Below are positions 1-11,884 of a stretch of 64,000 nt of DNA, piece after piece. Numbering within the stretch: position 1 is the stretch's first letter; each line of letters opens with the position of its first letter. The notes beneath the pieces are model-generated. The model did no database searches, had not been told where the DNA came from, and worked only from the letters and a program-made list of their open reading frames with translations. The stretch spans positions 10,389,201 through 10,453,200 of the forward strand of contig OX365962.1 in assembly GCA_947247005.1 (NCBI GenBank), in the 5' to 3' direction. This DNA is from Spisula solida (Eukaryota > Mollusca > Bivalvia > Venerida > Mactridae). The position numbers and the translations under genes were made by a program.

Positions 1-2735
1 AGTTCATGCTCCACAGTTCACACTCATCATTTCCCACTCCACAGTTCACACTCACACTCCACAGTTCACAATTCATAGTTCACAGTCCATACTTCATAGT
101 TCACACTTCATACTTCAAAGCTCACAGTTCACACTTCATTGGTCAAACTTAAAAATAGCTTTATTCATCGTCTGTTTAAAGTTTGATTTTAATTACTTGC
201 ACTATATAATGGCATTTTAATAATGATACATTATGTGTACACATGTATACAGGTGCATGTTTAGTTTGTAATAGTGTTGTGAATATTTATTAGTCTCTTA
301 TAATTCTGTATTAGAATGACCACATGATAATGTTTCTATGATATACATATAATGTGATTGTAACTTGTCATAATTGTCCTAAAATTATATTGTCTTTAAA
401 ACTTGCAATTTACTATACAGAGTTATGCAGCTTGCTGTTTCGTATTATTTGATGTAGGTAGATGAGTAAAATAATAAAGTGTAATGATATTTTTGACTTG
501 ATTAATTCATATTTAATTTCTGAAACAGATTTGCGAGTTAAATGTATTCAAAATGTTACCAGTTTCTTGACTAGGGCATTTTATTTTATTGTATAGTATC
601 CGGACGATTCACCATCCGGACAACTTGAAATTGGACCCGTATTACTAGAATCTCTCTAAACTTTTTTGTCTAATACAAATTAATTTTGTTGAATAAATAT
701 GTTAGAACAATCTGAAGCATCTAGTTAGTGTATGTTGTCAATAAGTTTGTGTGTTTTATGCAATACATGAACACAATGTAATCCCATCCAAGTACGAGGG
801 TTATCAAATAAAATAAGCTGAAGAGTTTAATGTATAAAAATAGAAACCCCTCTAATCTAGAAACCCCTCTTATCCGGACTTTTTGTCTGGTCCGGACAGG
901 TCTGGATTAGAGGGGTTCCACTGTATGTGTGAAAAAGACTGAAAAAAAAATATAAAAATATATAAAGGACGGTGCAGTGGGTGTGAGAATTGTGAATTAT
1001 GAAGTGTGATATGTGCTGTTAAATATCGGTATCCTATACTAGTATCTTCTTCTTCTTTCATTAATTGTCCGTACCCACTCTGGGGCATCGTCCAACTATG
1101 TGTAGACTATTTACTATGTGAACGTGAGGCTGAAACAAGGGCAGCATTAAAATTGTATGAAATGGTACATTGTATAATTATATAAACAGTGTTTCATCTT
1201 ACATACATTGATAGGCATACATGGTCAAATGAGTTGCCACACTTTAAAACAAGTGCCATACGGGTCGTTTATTGCTCTAAGGCTGACATAGCAATTTTGA
1301 TGACATTGTTGATGGCATCATTGGTTTTGTAGATACATTGCTTATATTCTTACATGTTTTTTTCTGGCAGAAAGTCGATTATATTCAGTTTTCATAAGTT
1401 TTCACAATGCACTAGATAAAGTTTACCGCACAACAAAATTACAATTTCAAGACATATGCCGATGAATTTCGATGTAGATTCGGAAGCGTCGGGAGATGAA
1501 GAAATTCCTACGACAATTGTGAAAGGGAGTTAAACTTTTGTAGAGAGTTATGACTGTCTCACCTATACCTTATACAGCTTAAAATACTCGCAAAACGGCT
1601 TTACCCTCTTCATTCTAGATACTTGTTCCTTACATTAACAGTGAAATTTAAGAAGAGATCCCACATAGGATGTATGTAAAAACTTACAACTATTACTGGC
1701 TGACATCTACAATACAACTGCATATAGCATTTGTACATTATATAAGAAATCAGAACAGTGATTCGCATTATTCCTCTCTCTGAGTGGGGACGGCGGGCGA
1801 TCCAGAGGGAATTAGACATTTTCGATTTTTTGATGTCTAAATCCCCACCCTGGAGACAATGCTCACTGTCTAAATCCCCACCGTAGGGCAGAGTTTTTCA
1901 TCCAGGTGCTTAAATAACAACACGTATAAAAGTAGGCCTATCGATGTCGCCTTTCGTGATGTCAACATTCCCGGACCAAAGTCTGTTTCGCGGGACTCGG
2001 AGTCGATAAGGTTATCAAATTCCGGCCTGTCGGGAAGATTCGTCTGTCTAATTCCCCCGGGGGCGGCATAATATTGACTGGTGCATAAGTAACTTTGTAA
2101 GATATTCGACTAACATTTTTCTCAGTGGATCTATCAGCTACTATTTTTCTTAGAGCGGTGCCGTAATTACACTCTAAGCCCCCTGACAAGATATATACAA
2201 GATACACATGATAACATCATGTATTGCTAAGATTCCACGGGGGTTCGGAACCATCCGGATCCACGCATGACTTCGGTAAAAACAAACTACATGTATTTTA
2301 TACACACAACTCTTCAAACACGTAATTCAAACAGAATGTACTGTACGTGAATATAATTTAGTAATTATTATTTATAATAGACACCCTGTTTTGCATTACA
2401 CAAATTAATATACATGAAACCCAACTAATTTTTTTATATACATGTATGATTTCAAATGATAATAAAAGCGGTTCGAAAATGATCGAGGACTAATCCCTCC
2501 CTTGGAAGGAGTCCTCATTTCCGTTACTATTTTTAGAGCGAGAAAAACCCGTTTTACATAGCAACCACTTTAGAATATGTCTTAGATTAAGGATAATATG
2601 TAGCTAAGATATTTCTAAGATGCTTCTTGAATTCAACTTAAGACAAAAATAAATTTTATTCTTAGCTAAAATAATTTCTTATCAGATAAGAAAATCTTAC
2701 GAAAATATCTAAGAAGCTTTGTGAATACCGGCCCA
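1..2735. repeat. Large dispersed repeat, copy A
   Basis: This stretch aligns by eye, block by block, with 5480-7744. Shared blocks are a 'ttcacactccacag'-type short tandem array (1-150), a block around 150-370, one around 1085-1420, one around 1430-2530 containing 'attcccccgggggcgg', and a terminal block ending 'gctttgtgaatacc'. It lacks the segment corresponding to 6140-6395, which copies B and C keep. It also carries about 700 extra bases (roughly 370-1080) that copy C lacks. No transposase-like coding region is seen; short ORFs here match no family I recognise. It is probably a non-autonomous transposable element or a segmental duplicate of one. Confidence 0.6.
370..1080. other. Extra segment inside repeat copy A
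   Basis: Copy A departs from copy C after 'gtgattgtaact' and rejoins near 'tggggcatcgtc'. The inserted stretch contains 'atccggacgattcacc' near 600. At 880-925 it has a pogo/Tigger-like terminal sequence reading 'gattagaggggttccactg' followed by TA. A matching opposite terminus is not clear, so the insertion is probably composite or truncated. Confidence 0.35.
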
Positions 2736-4226
2736 GTTATCGTAAGTTTCCACAATGCACTAGATGAAGTTTATGATAACGTTAACAGTATTGACCCAGG
2801 AAATAGAACGCGCGATGCACGTGCGATGGTCATGCTATTGTTGCACGTCATACGCACGACATTCTTGCGGACATTCATAATCGTACGCCATTCGCACGAC
2901 GCACGAACGACGTTTGCACGACACTCATACAAATATGGCGTTCGACAACTGTTCATCGTAGGGTTGTCGTGTGTCATCGTAGAACCTTCGTGCGTCCGAC
3001 GTACGACTATTGTGACCGCACCACAAAATTACCTTTTCAAGACCAATGCCGATAAGTTCGACGTAGGTTCGCAAGCGTAGGACGGCGAAGAAATTCCTAC
3101 GACGATTGTGAAAGGAGTTTAAGCTTTTGTAGACGATGTAATGACTGTCTCACCTATACATTATTAAACTTAAAATACTCCAAAACGGCTGTACCCTCTT
3201 CTGTCTATAACAATACACTGCAATACTTGTTCCATACATTGATAGTGATATTCAATAAGAGCTCCCACATAGGATGTATGTAAAAAGTTACAACTATTCC
3301 TGGCTGACATCTAAAATACAACTGGAAAATTGCATTTGTCCATTATATAAGAAAGCAGAGCAATGATTCATATTATTCGGCTCTCTCAGGTTACTGTAAT
3401 AAAAAAATGTTTTTTGTGACTCCCAGGAACCCTATTTTTTATTTCAAACACTTTCACACCACACCGATTATTACGCTGCATTGATACAATGATTATTTCA
3501 TATACCAAATACATGAACTGCACTTACGCAGATCCACCATTTTTGCTCAGGGCTCCGATCTGCTATGTTTCTTAGTAACTCAGTAAAATATCCGACTAGC
3601 AATTTTCTTAGTGGGTCTATCAGCTACTCTTTTTCTTAGAGCGATGTCGTAATTACACTCTTAGGCCCTGACAAGATACAAGATACACAAGATTACAACA
3701 TGTTTGGCAAAAATTCTAGGGGGTTCGGATCCCTCCGGATCCGCGAATGACTTCAGTAAAAACAAACTACAAGTATATTATACACACAACTGTTCAAACA
3801 CGTAATTTAAACAGAATGTACATTTGTAGTAGGTGTTGCTTAAATAAAAACCCTGTTTTAAATTACACAAAAAAATAATCATGAAACCAAACTAAATATT
3901 TTTTTCTATGCATGCATGTTTTTAACTTATAATAAAAGTATTGCGAAAATGATCGTGGGCTAATCCATTGGAAACATTTATGACGCGTTATATTGTATTT
4001 TCGTAACAGAAGTCCTCATTTCCGTTACTATTTTTAGAGCGGGAAAGTCCGTTTTACATAGCAACCACTTTAAGATATTTCTCAGATTTAGGATAATATT
4101 TTAGCTAAGATATTTCTAAGATGGTTCTTGAATTTAACTTTTATTTTATTCTTAGCTAAAATAATTTCTTATCAGATAAGAAAATCTTACGAAAATATCT
4201 AAGAAGCTTTGTGAATACCAGCCCAG
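2736..4226. repeat. Large dispersed repeat, copy B (5'-truncated)
   Basis: It starts abruptly at the sequence equivalent to about 6113 of copy C ('ccacaatgcactagatgaag'). It follows that copy through the 'tgacccaggaaatagaacgc' segment rich in CGCACGA words and through the terminal block ending 'gaagctttgtgaatacc'. It abuts copy A's end directly at 2735 and is more diverged than A and C. No supported gene lies in it; the 119-residue ORF at 2721-3080 is in repeat sequence. Confidence 0.55.
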
Positions 4227-4260
4227 GGCTGGTATTCACAAAGCTTCTTAGATAAAAATA
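4202..4260. repeat. Palindromic junction of two repeat termini
   Basis: The terminus of copy B ('gctttgtgaataccagccc') runs straight into its reverse complement ('gggctggtattcacaaagc'). This gives a head-to-head palindrome of about 50 bp. The right-hand side starts another AT-rich MITE-like block made of 'cttaagatatttcttag' words (4228-4500). Confidence 0.6.
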
Positions 4261-5479
4261 TATCTTAAATATCCTATAAATTTCTTAGATATGATAAGAT
4301 TCGTCTTAAGTTTAATTTATTTCTTAGTAGCTATTCACAACATATCTTAAACTTAAGATCTTCTTAAATAGCCGATTTTGTGTTAAATATCCATTTTCAA
4401 CTAAGAAATGTGCCTATATTTAAGATACGTACATAGGTATCTTACTATTTAAGAAATTTCTAAGATGAAAATAGAAGCTTTTTATTATGTGTTTAAAACC
4501 GGTTTTAAAGCTTGGAAATCATCAAGCAATGGGTAACAATGAAGAACCGCCCTAATATACGTATTAAATCATTCTTTTAGACCAAAGAACCTAGCAATTT
4601 ATCAAAACGTCACGCAAACGCCCAGTTCAAGGGAAATAACCCGGTGTCGCATCCGCCTAAAGCGAAAGTAGAAGGTTAGGTGGAAACTCCGGACACAGGT
4701 TTTCGGAATTCGGGATTATTGATGCATACATGTTTAATCATGTATAGTCTCAAATATCAACATTTTGCATTTATAATATGTTGCTAAATTCATCGTGCAT
4801 TATATGTAATTTACAAAGTGTAAATAAGTATATAAGAATAATCACGCTACAATAATAACTGGCTAACACAAAGTAGGCCTATAGTAGATCTATAACACTA
4901 ATGTTTTATTATGCATTTTAAAACGTAATATCTTTCGTTGCATTATATTGTCAAACATGTCAATTATGTCAGCATACGCTTATACCTTGGTCACATTTAT
5001 GCGACGAGATATACACGGCGAGCTGACTTTTGCAAACTAGTAGGCCTACGGCGTCCATAAGCCAATGTGAATATGGTAGACTACCGATCATCTTAATTCG
5101 TATATCAATGAAAATGTTTCACCGAACTCCCGAGTTGTACACGTATTCACTGGGATTTCGAAGTCGGGAACATCTCGTACGGGTCTTATACCGACATCAA
5201 ACGAGCTGTGTATGATATCCGTACGGATTTGAACACTAATAGGCTTGTCGATGCTCGCATGCCTTAACGAAAAGTACTCAAACGGACACCGTGTGGTCAC
5301 CGTACGGCTTTGCGTACCTAATAGCTCCGGACGGGTTCCGCACACCTGACTGTGTTATTGTTCGAAGGCCCGGTGGTGACTTCACAGTTCATGCTTCAAG
5401 CTTCATACTTCGAACTTCATGTCTAATATTGCTTTATGTTTCATATGTTATATGTAAACACCCGTACATAGTTCACCCT
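4261..5479. other. Non-coding AT-rich repeat remnants
   Basis: From 4261 to about 4500 it is MITE-like sequence with recurring 'tttcttagat' words. From about 4500 to 5479 I see no gene. ORFs at 5030-5345 overlap on opposite strands and have no recognisable domain. The last ~100 bases enter the 'agttcacacttcat' short tandem array of copy C. Confidence 0.3.
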
Positions 5480-7744
5480 TCATAGTTCACACTCCACAGT
5501 TAATACTCCACATTTCACACTCCACGCTCCACAGTTCACACTTAATTGTTCACAGTCCTTACTTCATAGTTCACACTGCACACTTTATAGTTCACACTTC
5601 ATAGCTCACAGTTCACACTTCATAGGCCAAACTTAGAAGTTCCTTTATTCATCGTCTGTTTAAAGTTTGATTTTAATTACTTGTACTATATAATTACATT
5701 TTTGATAATGATAAATATATTAATATTATGTGTATACATGTATATAGGTGCATTTATGATTTGTAACATCGTTGTGAATATTAATTAGTCTCTTATAATT
5801 CTGTATTAGAATGGTCACATAATAATGTTTCTGTGATATATAATGTGATTGTAACTGAATCCAATCTGTGGCATTGTCGAAATATGTGTAAACTATTAGC
5901 TGTGTGAATGTGAGGCTGAAATAAGGGCTATATAATGGTACATGTTGTATATAACAATGGTCCATCTTACGTAAATTGATAGACATACAAGTGTCATACG
6001 GGTAGTTTGCTTTAAGGCTGAAATAGCAATTTTAATGGCATCATTGGTTCGTAGATACATTGCTTATGTTCTTACATGTTTTTTTTCTGGCAGAAAGTCG
6101 ATTATTATCAGTTCTCATAAGTTTTCACAATGCACTAGATGAAGTTTATGATAACGTTTACAGTATTGACCCAGGAAATAGAACGCGCGATGGACGTACG
6201 GTGGATGGACAATGCACGTGCGATGGTCGTGCGATTGTCGCACGTCATACGCACAACCTTCTTGCGGACATTCGCACGAACGACGTTTGCACGACACTCG
6301 TAAAAATATGGCGTTCGACAACTGTTCATCGTAGGGATGCTGTGTGTCATCGTAGAACCGTCGTGAGTCCGATATACGACAATTGTGACCGCACCACAAA
6401 ATTACAATTTCAAGACATATGCCGATGAATTTCGGTGTAGATTCGGAAGCGTCGGGAGATATAGAAATTCCTCGACAATTGTGAAAGGGAGTTAAACTTT
6501 TGTAGAGAGTTATGACTGTCTCACCTATACCTTATACAGCTTAAAATACTCGCAAATCGGCTTTACCCTCTTCCTTCTAGATACTTGTTCCTTACATTAA
6601 CAGTGTATGAAATCACACAAGCACAAATAAGTACCAAGAAATATGATACAGTGTATTCTGTGAAGAGATCCCACATAGGATGTATGTAAAAACTTACAAC
6701 TATTACTGGGTGACATCTACAATACAACTGCATATAGCATTTGTACATTAAATAAGAAATCAGAACAGTGATTGGCACTATTCGTCTCTCTGAGTGGGGG
6801 CGGCGGGCAACCCAGGGGGAATTACACATTTTCGAATTTTTGATGTCAAACTCCCCACCATGGAGACAATGCTCACTGTCTAAATCCCCACCGTGGGGCA
6901 TATTTTTTCATCCAGGTACTTAAATAAAAACACGTATAAAAGTAGGCCTATCGATGTCGCCTTTCGTGATGTCAACATTCCCGGACCAAAGTCTGTTTCG
7001 CGGGACTCGGAGTCGATAAGGTTATCAAATTCGCGCCTGTCTGGAAGATTCGTCTGTCTAATTCCCCCGGGGGCGGGCATAATAATGTCTGGTGCATAAG
7101 TAACTTTGTAAGATATTAGACTAACATTTTTCTCAGTGGGTCTATCAGCTACTATTTTTCTTAGAGCGGTGCCGTATACACTCGCAGCCCCCTGACAAGA
7201 TATATATAAGATACACTTGATAACAACATGCTAAAATTCCACGGGGGTTCGGAACCCTCCGGATCCACGCATGACTTCAGTAAAAACAAACTACATGTAT
7301 TTTATACACACAACTCTTCAAACACGTAATTCAAACAGAATGTACCACATGTACGTGAATATAATTTAGTAATTTTTTTTATAATAGACACACTGGTTTA
7401 CATTACACAAATTAATATTCATGAAACCCAACTAATTTTTTTATATACATGTATGATTTCAAATGATAATAAAAGCGGTTCGAAAATGAACGAGGACTAA
7501 TCCCTCCCTTGGAAGGAGTCCTCATTTCCGTTACTATTTTTAGAGCGAGAAAATCCCGTTTTACATAGCAACCACTTTAAAATATTTCTTAGATTTAGGA
7601 TAATATTTTAGCTAAGATATTTCTAAGATGCTTCTTGAATACAACTTAAGACAAAAATAAATTTTATTCTTAGCTAAAATAATTTCTTATCAGATAAGAA
7701 AATCTTACGAAAATATATAAGAAGCTTTGTGAATACCAGCCCAG
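5480..7744. repeat. Large dispersed repeat, copy C
   Basis: This is the most complete copy relative to A and B. It has a short 'ttcacactccac' tandem array (5480-5620), a middle block, the CGCACGA-rich segment (6140-6395), an 'attcccccgggggcgg' block near 7058, and a terminal block ending 'gctttgtgaataccagccc'. It carries no transposase-like ORF; open frames of 66-122 residues on both strands appear incidental. It is followed within ~55 bp by the Tc1/mariner element. Confidence 0.6.
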
Positions 7745-7797
7745 GTCACGAGAGACACCAAATTGACAAATGAAAACAAAAAGGCGAACTACATGTA

Positions 7798-9130
7798 CAG
7801 GGTGTTAAAAAAGTTCTTTCTCAAAGTTTTATTAGAAATATTTTATTATTCTTACATGGTAATAACATAATATCCTGAGGGTTCCCTTTGTTCTTGATAA
7901 CACTTTTTAATCTATCTGGCAATGAATGAATGAGTCCACGTATATATGTTCAAATGAGATATTCGACCAAGCGTAATGCAGACGACGTCTCAATGATGCC
8001 ATTGTTTTAGGAACAGGATCTTTGTAAACATCTGAGTCAATGACACTAGTACTCCAAAGATTTTCTATCAGGTTTATGTCAGGTGATTTACCTGGCAATT
8101 CTTCTTTTTCTATGAAATCTGGAACATTTTCCTGTAGCCATAATTGAGTAGATTTGGCAGTGTGCGGTGGGGCACCATCTTGTACGAATACTGCGTTTCT
8201 GGGCTGGAGAGTGAGGCGGGTTTGAGTCACTTTACCTACCTATATAATTATAACGCTTCAGCGCTGGTTTCAGTTCCTTTTCAAGTATATTGTCAATAAA
8301 GTATTGTGCGGTAACAGTTTTTCTAAGTGGTAGAATATGTAGTTTAGTAAGGCCGTGTGCACCCATAGCACCCGATACTAGGCATTTGGCGCTGTTTTTT
8401 TCCACAGTGCTCACAGACGGGACGGACTCTTGTTGCGATCCCCAAACCACATCGTTTTGTTTATTGGGGATAAGAAACACATGTTTGGAGCACTCATCCG
8501 AGAAGATAAAATTCTCCCAATCATCGGCCGATAGCTTTTCAAATTTTCTAGCAAAAGCAAATCTCTTTGCGATATGTCTGTCAGTGAGGAAAGGCTGGCG
8601 TTGACGTTTAAAATCAGTCCATTTATTTTCTTTACGTAGATAATTCCATACTGCGACATGTCTTGTCGATTTACCACGTTTATATTTGATTTTATCGACG
8701 ATAGATTTACCCCTCTTACAGATGACTCTGGGACGTCCCGACCGCTTTGCATCATTGAAAGAACCGTTTAATCTCGTTCTTGCCTTCCACTTCGTTACCC
8801 ATCTACGAGATTTGTCTAAAATATCAGCAGTTTTCCTCTCTAAATAGCCAACTTCAAATAAAGTTACTGCTTTAAGTCTCAGCTGTGAATGTGACGGGTC
8901 TTGTAAACCATCGCGTTTCGTAAGTACTGACGGCATTTCGTTTGTTTACTGTGTCGCTATAGTCACGTTCCACGCGTCACCAAGGAAGAGTTTCTGAGAA
9001 CAGTAACTCTTGACGAGAGCATAACTTTCTAAAAAGCTGACTGTATATGTGTTTGAAATCAGAAGTGTGTACCTAGCTTAGATAAAATTTTATTTCGATT
9101 TAAACTTTGAGAACGAACTTTTTCACCCTG
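7798..9130 (-). mobile_element. Tc1/mariner element, nearly full length
   Basis: A 1333-bp element has terminal inverted repeats starting CAGGGTG, followed by an aaaaagttc/ttctcaaagttt stretch. The left copy is at 7798-7832 and the right at 9098-9130. TA dinucleotides directly outside both ends (7796-7797 and 9131-9132) match the TA duplication made by this superfamily. It contains a single transposase gene on the minus strand with one frameshift. It is probably a recently inserted copy, now inactive. Confidence 0.85.
7907..8936 (-). pseudogene. Tc1/mariner transposase, frameshifted
   Basis: This is a DDE transposase that would cut and paste its own element in the nucleus. The N-terminal part (8936-8232, 234 codons) has a helix-turn-helix-like DNA-binding region, a GRPR motif (KRSGRPRV), and the first catalytic Asp in FSDE. 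It hits a stop at 8232-8234. The frame one base on (8230-7907) continues with VQDGAPPHTAK (second Asp) and SPDINLIENLW (third residue, Glu). An extra base in the 'aggtaaagtg' context explains the break. The spacing from the second Asp to the Glu is 37 residues, as in DD37E-type transposases rather than the commoner DD34D/E. Start chosen at the ATG at 8936. Confidence 0.85.
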
Positions 9131-9182
9131 TATATTCTCTATATCTACTCTAATATTATCCTAACCGGACATTTTTAAAACT

Positions 9183-9443
9183 GGGTCGGTATTTATAAAG
9201 CATCTTAAGTGAAAACTTAGAATTTTCTTAAAATCTCAAATTTTGCTTATGTGTATCAGCTAAACAGGAAAGCTAATATTAACAATTATTTACATTGTTT
9301 AGAAGCATTATGTAAAGAGCTACAGTAATCATTTAGAAACCATGGGTTATTTTTTGTTTCTTGTGAAATATGGTCAGCTCAATATTTTATCTTAAGTCAA
9401 AATATTTAAGTTTTCACTTAAGATGCTTTATAAATACCGGCCC
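9183..9443. mobile_element. MITE, 'ggctggtattcacaaag' family, copy 1
   Basis: A 261-bp non-coding element whose ends are inverted repeats (gtatttataaagcatcttaa at the left, ttaagatgctttataaatac at the right). The same family is at 9957-10213 and 31553-31813. The termini resemble the ends of the large repeat copies A-C. Confidence 0.7.
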
Positions 9444-9956
9444 TGTTGTCTCTACCTAACCGCCTGTGCCTACATTAGTGTTAATCAATGTTTCCCCCAG
9501 AGGGTGGGGATCGGGGCGGGGATGCCGGGGAATTAGACATATTCCCGATGTACGGGAATTTAATCAACCCTGTCGTTACATTAGCTGGAGTTAGAATTAG
9601 CCCGTATTTTATGGACCGGGGACTGGAATTAGACAGTCGCCTATTTTCACGTATTCATTGCAATGAAACTCTACCATAGGGATATTGGTCATCAAGAACA
9701 ACCACACCCCATTGAATTAGGCAGGACTGTCTGCACGTGGGAGGGAATGTGACAACCAATTTCCAAAAATGTCTAATTCCCATATACTATAACGCCGCCA
9801 CCACCACCCTTCTAGGCGAAACATTGACACGTGCATAAGTTCTTGATTAATCAGTTGTCAGGTTGAACAAGTGTTTTGTGAAACAACATTAAATTTCATA
9901 AAAAACTATCAAACGTACCAGTTAGGAATATTAAAAAATGCTCATTATCAAAAGTG
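9444..9956. other. Intergenic, no gene seen
   Basis: No supported gene. A 63-residue ORF at 9488-9679 lies in sequence with 'attagacat' words resembling parts of the large repeat copies A-C, so it is probably repeat-derived. Confidence 0.3.
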
Positions 9957-10213
9957 GGGTGATATTCACAAAACATCATAAGGGAAAACTTAGATTTTTC
10001 TTAAAAGCTTGCAATTTCCTTAAGTGTGTCAGCTAAACAGGAAAATCAAGTTAATATTTTTGTTATATTGTTTGGAAGCATCATGTTAATAGCTACAATG
10101 GTCACACAGAAAACATGGGTTATTCTTCATTTCTTAGGAAATCCGAGCTCCAGTTTTGAACTTAAGTCAACATTTTTAAGTTTTTCCTTAGGTTGCTTTG
10201 ATAATACCAGCCT
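9957..10213. mobile_element. MITE, 'ggctggtattcacaaag' family, copy 2
   Basis: A diverged copy of the element at 9183-9443. The left end reads 'gtgatattcacaaaacatca' and the right end 'gctttgataataccagcct', with the same internal order (aaaacttag, then 'tcagctaaacaggaaa', then the 'acatgggtta' stretch). Confidence 0.65.
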
Positions 10214-11450
10214 AGGCATATAACCACTTGCAATGTCTACTATTTCTAGAGGTGTTTGTCATTGTTTTTACCTAATTCTGGTGGTCGTTGACGGGGCTTA
10301 AATAATGACGAAATCATAGTGTGTGCAATAGGGGCTGCATTTGCATAGAAATTGTATGCGTCTTAAGAAAACATTTGAAAATAAATACAAGTATTACAAG
10401 AGGGGCATGCACTACCATGATAGTGACCTAGGACCAAACGCCCTGCTATTTAACTTAGAATTTTGGCTTTTTATTAATTGTGTCTCAATATCTATCAGAG
10501 GGAATCAATTTAAACTTTACACAATTGATCACAGCACATCAATTAGGAACTATATCTATAAAAATCATAGTAGTCGATAGAGGTGCGTGGTATTACCGGT
10601 ATACCGGTAACCGTGATATCATTTTCCTGCAATACGATACCGCGGTACCATCCGAAATACCGGTATTTTATCAACATTATCCCGACATCTAATTAATTTG
10701 AAGTTACCTGTCGTAACATCAAACTATACCATACACACACTTTCCCCATTGCTACTCACTTTTTTCGTAATATTGCTTGATGTGCAGCCCAGCATCAAGT
10801 GTTCCCTTTTAAAAAAAAAATTATTTTACATAGTCTTATTATTTGTCTATTTCTAGTCTGTGTAGTAGTTCGTGAAATAGTCTTTTCCATTATATTCTGA
10901 CCACTATACTATAGCTTAAGTATTACCGTATAGCGGGTAATTTCTGCGAGTTTTTATTTCTGCATTTTTACGGTTTGAGGCTGTCTCGTAAAATTAAATT
11001 CCGCAAAATTATACTTCAGTAAAAAAAAAATCGCAAAATTTAACTTCCATATTTTGCTTCAATATACTGGTATATATTTATTTATTTCATGGTATTTATT
11101 TTATGGTAATAATGATATGTTGTTGTTATGTTATGTATCATATTCCTATAATCTATATCTTCCTAGTGTTTCTTTGTATGTGATTTGTATATTTTCAACG
11201 CCAATTGTTTGTGGCAACAAACATGTATATATGTTTATGCCATTAAAATCGTCGTATTTTTCACACGTAGTCATGATTGCCTGCCTTTGTTTGTTTGTTT
11301 GTTTGTTTGTTTGTTTAACAATTAATGAATGGTATGTGTTATATCGGTACATGTATTTACCTTCAATACACGTTGATGTAAGTTTGACAACTTGCTCAGT
11401 TTACAACACCGTAGTTTGTGTCTAATTGTATCGGGTTATATTAACCATTT
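10214..11450. other. Intergenic, low-complexity and repeat scraps
   Basis: No supported gene. It holds a palindromic 'taccggtataccggta' stretch (10590-10665), a block related to 20640-20820 ('accgtatagcgggtaatttc', about 10920-11060), and a (TTTG)n run at 11287-11316. ORFs here are AT-rich and match no family I recognise. Confidence 0.35.
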
Positions 11451-11544
11451 CAATTCAATTTATTGGCATATGAACATATATAATACATTCTTCGCCATAT
11501 AAGGCGGCATCAATTACATACATGAGAAGAGTATGTTGCACGCA

Positions 11545-11585
11545 CACGCACACACACACGCACACACACACACACACACAACCAC
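11545..11585. repeat. (AC)n microsatellite
   Basis: An imperfect cacaca/cgcaca run inside the 3' UTR of LINE 1. Confidence 0.85.
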
Positions 11586-11884
11586 ACAGCTTGCAATCAT
11601 CATGGTATCTATAAAGCATATATTTACAATCATCATGGTATATATAAAGCATACATAGTACACAATAGATAGTAATTATACTGTTATTTCAATACATGTA
11701 TTTATAAAGAAGATTTTATGGTTATCCATATAAATTTTATAAGCACATGTTTGCTGGTCATTAAACATAGCATATATAAGGGTCTTGTTGTACAAACATA
11801 CTGATGTTAAACATAGCATTTATATTTTCTTTATACAATCGAACAATGGAAAATTGTAAATACAGGATCAATAATAATAACATT

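Noticed and set aside
8290..8604. 104-codon + strand ORF
   Set aside because: Antisense shadow of the Tc1/mariner transposase.
10590..10665. 'taccggtataccggta' palindrome as a regulatory site
   Set aside because: It resembles the ends of 'ataccggta'-rich MITEs such as the one at 48625-49078, so a transposon scrap is likelier.
11455..11652. Minus-strand ORF with a Cys-Val run
   Set aside because: Translation of the (AC)n microsatellite in the LINE 1 3' UTR.
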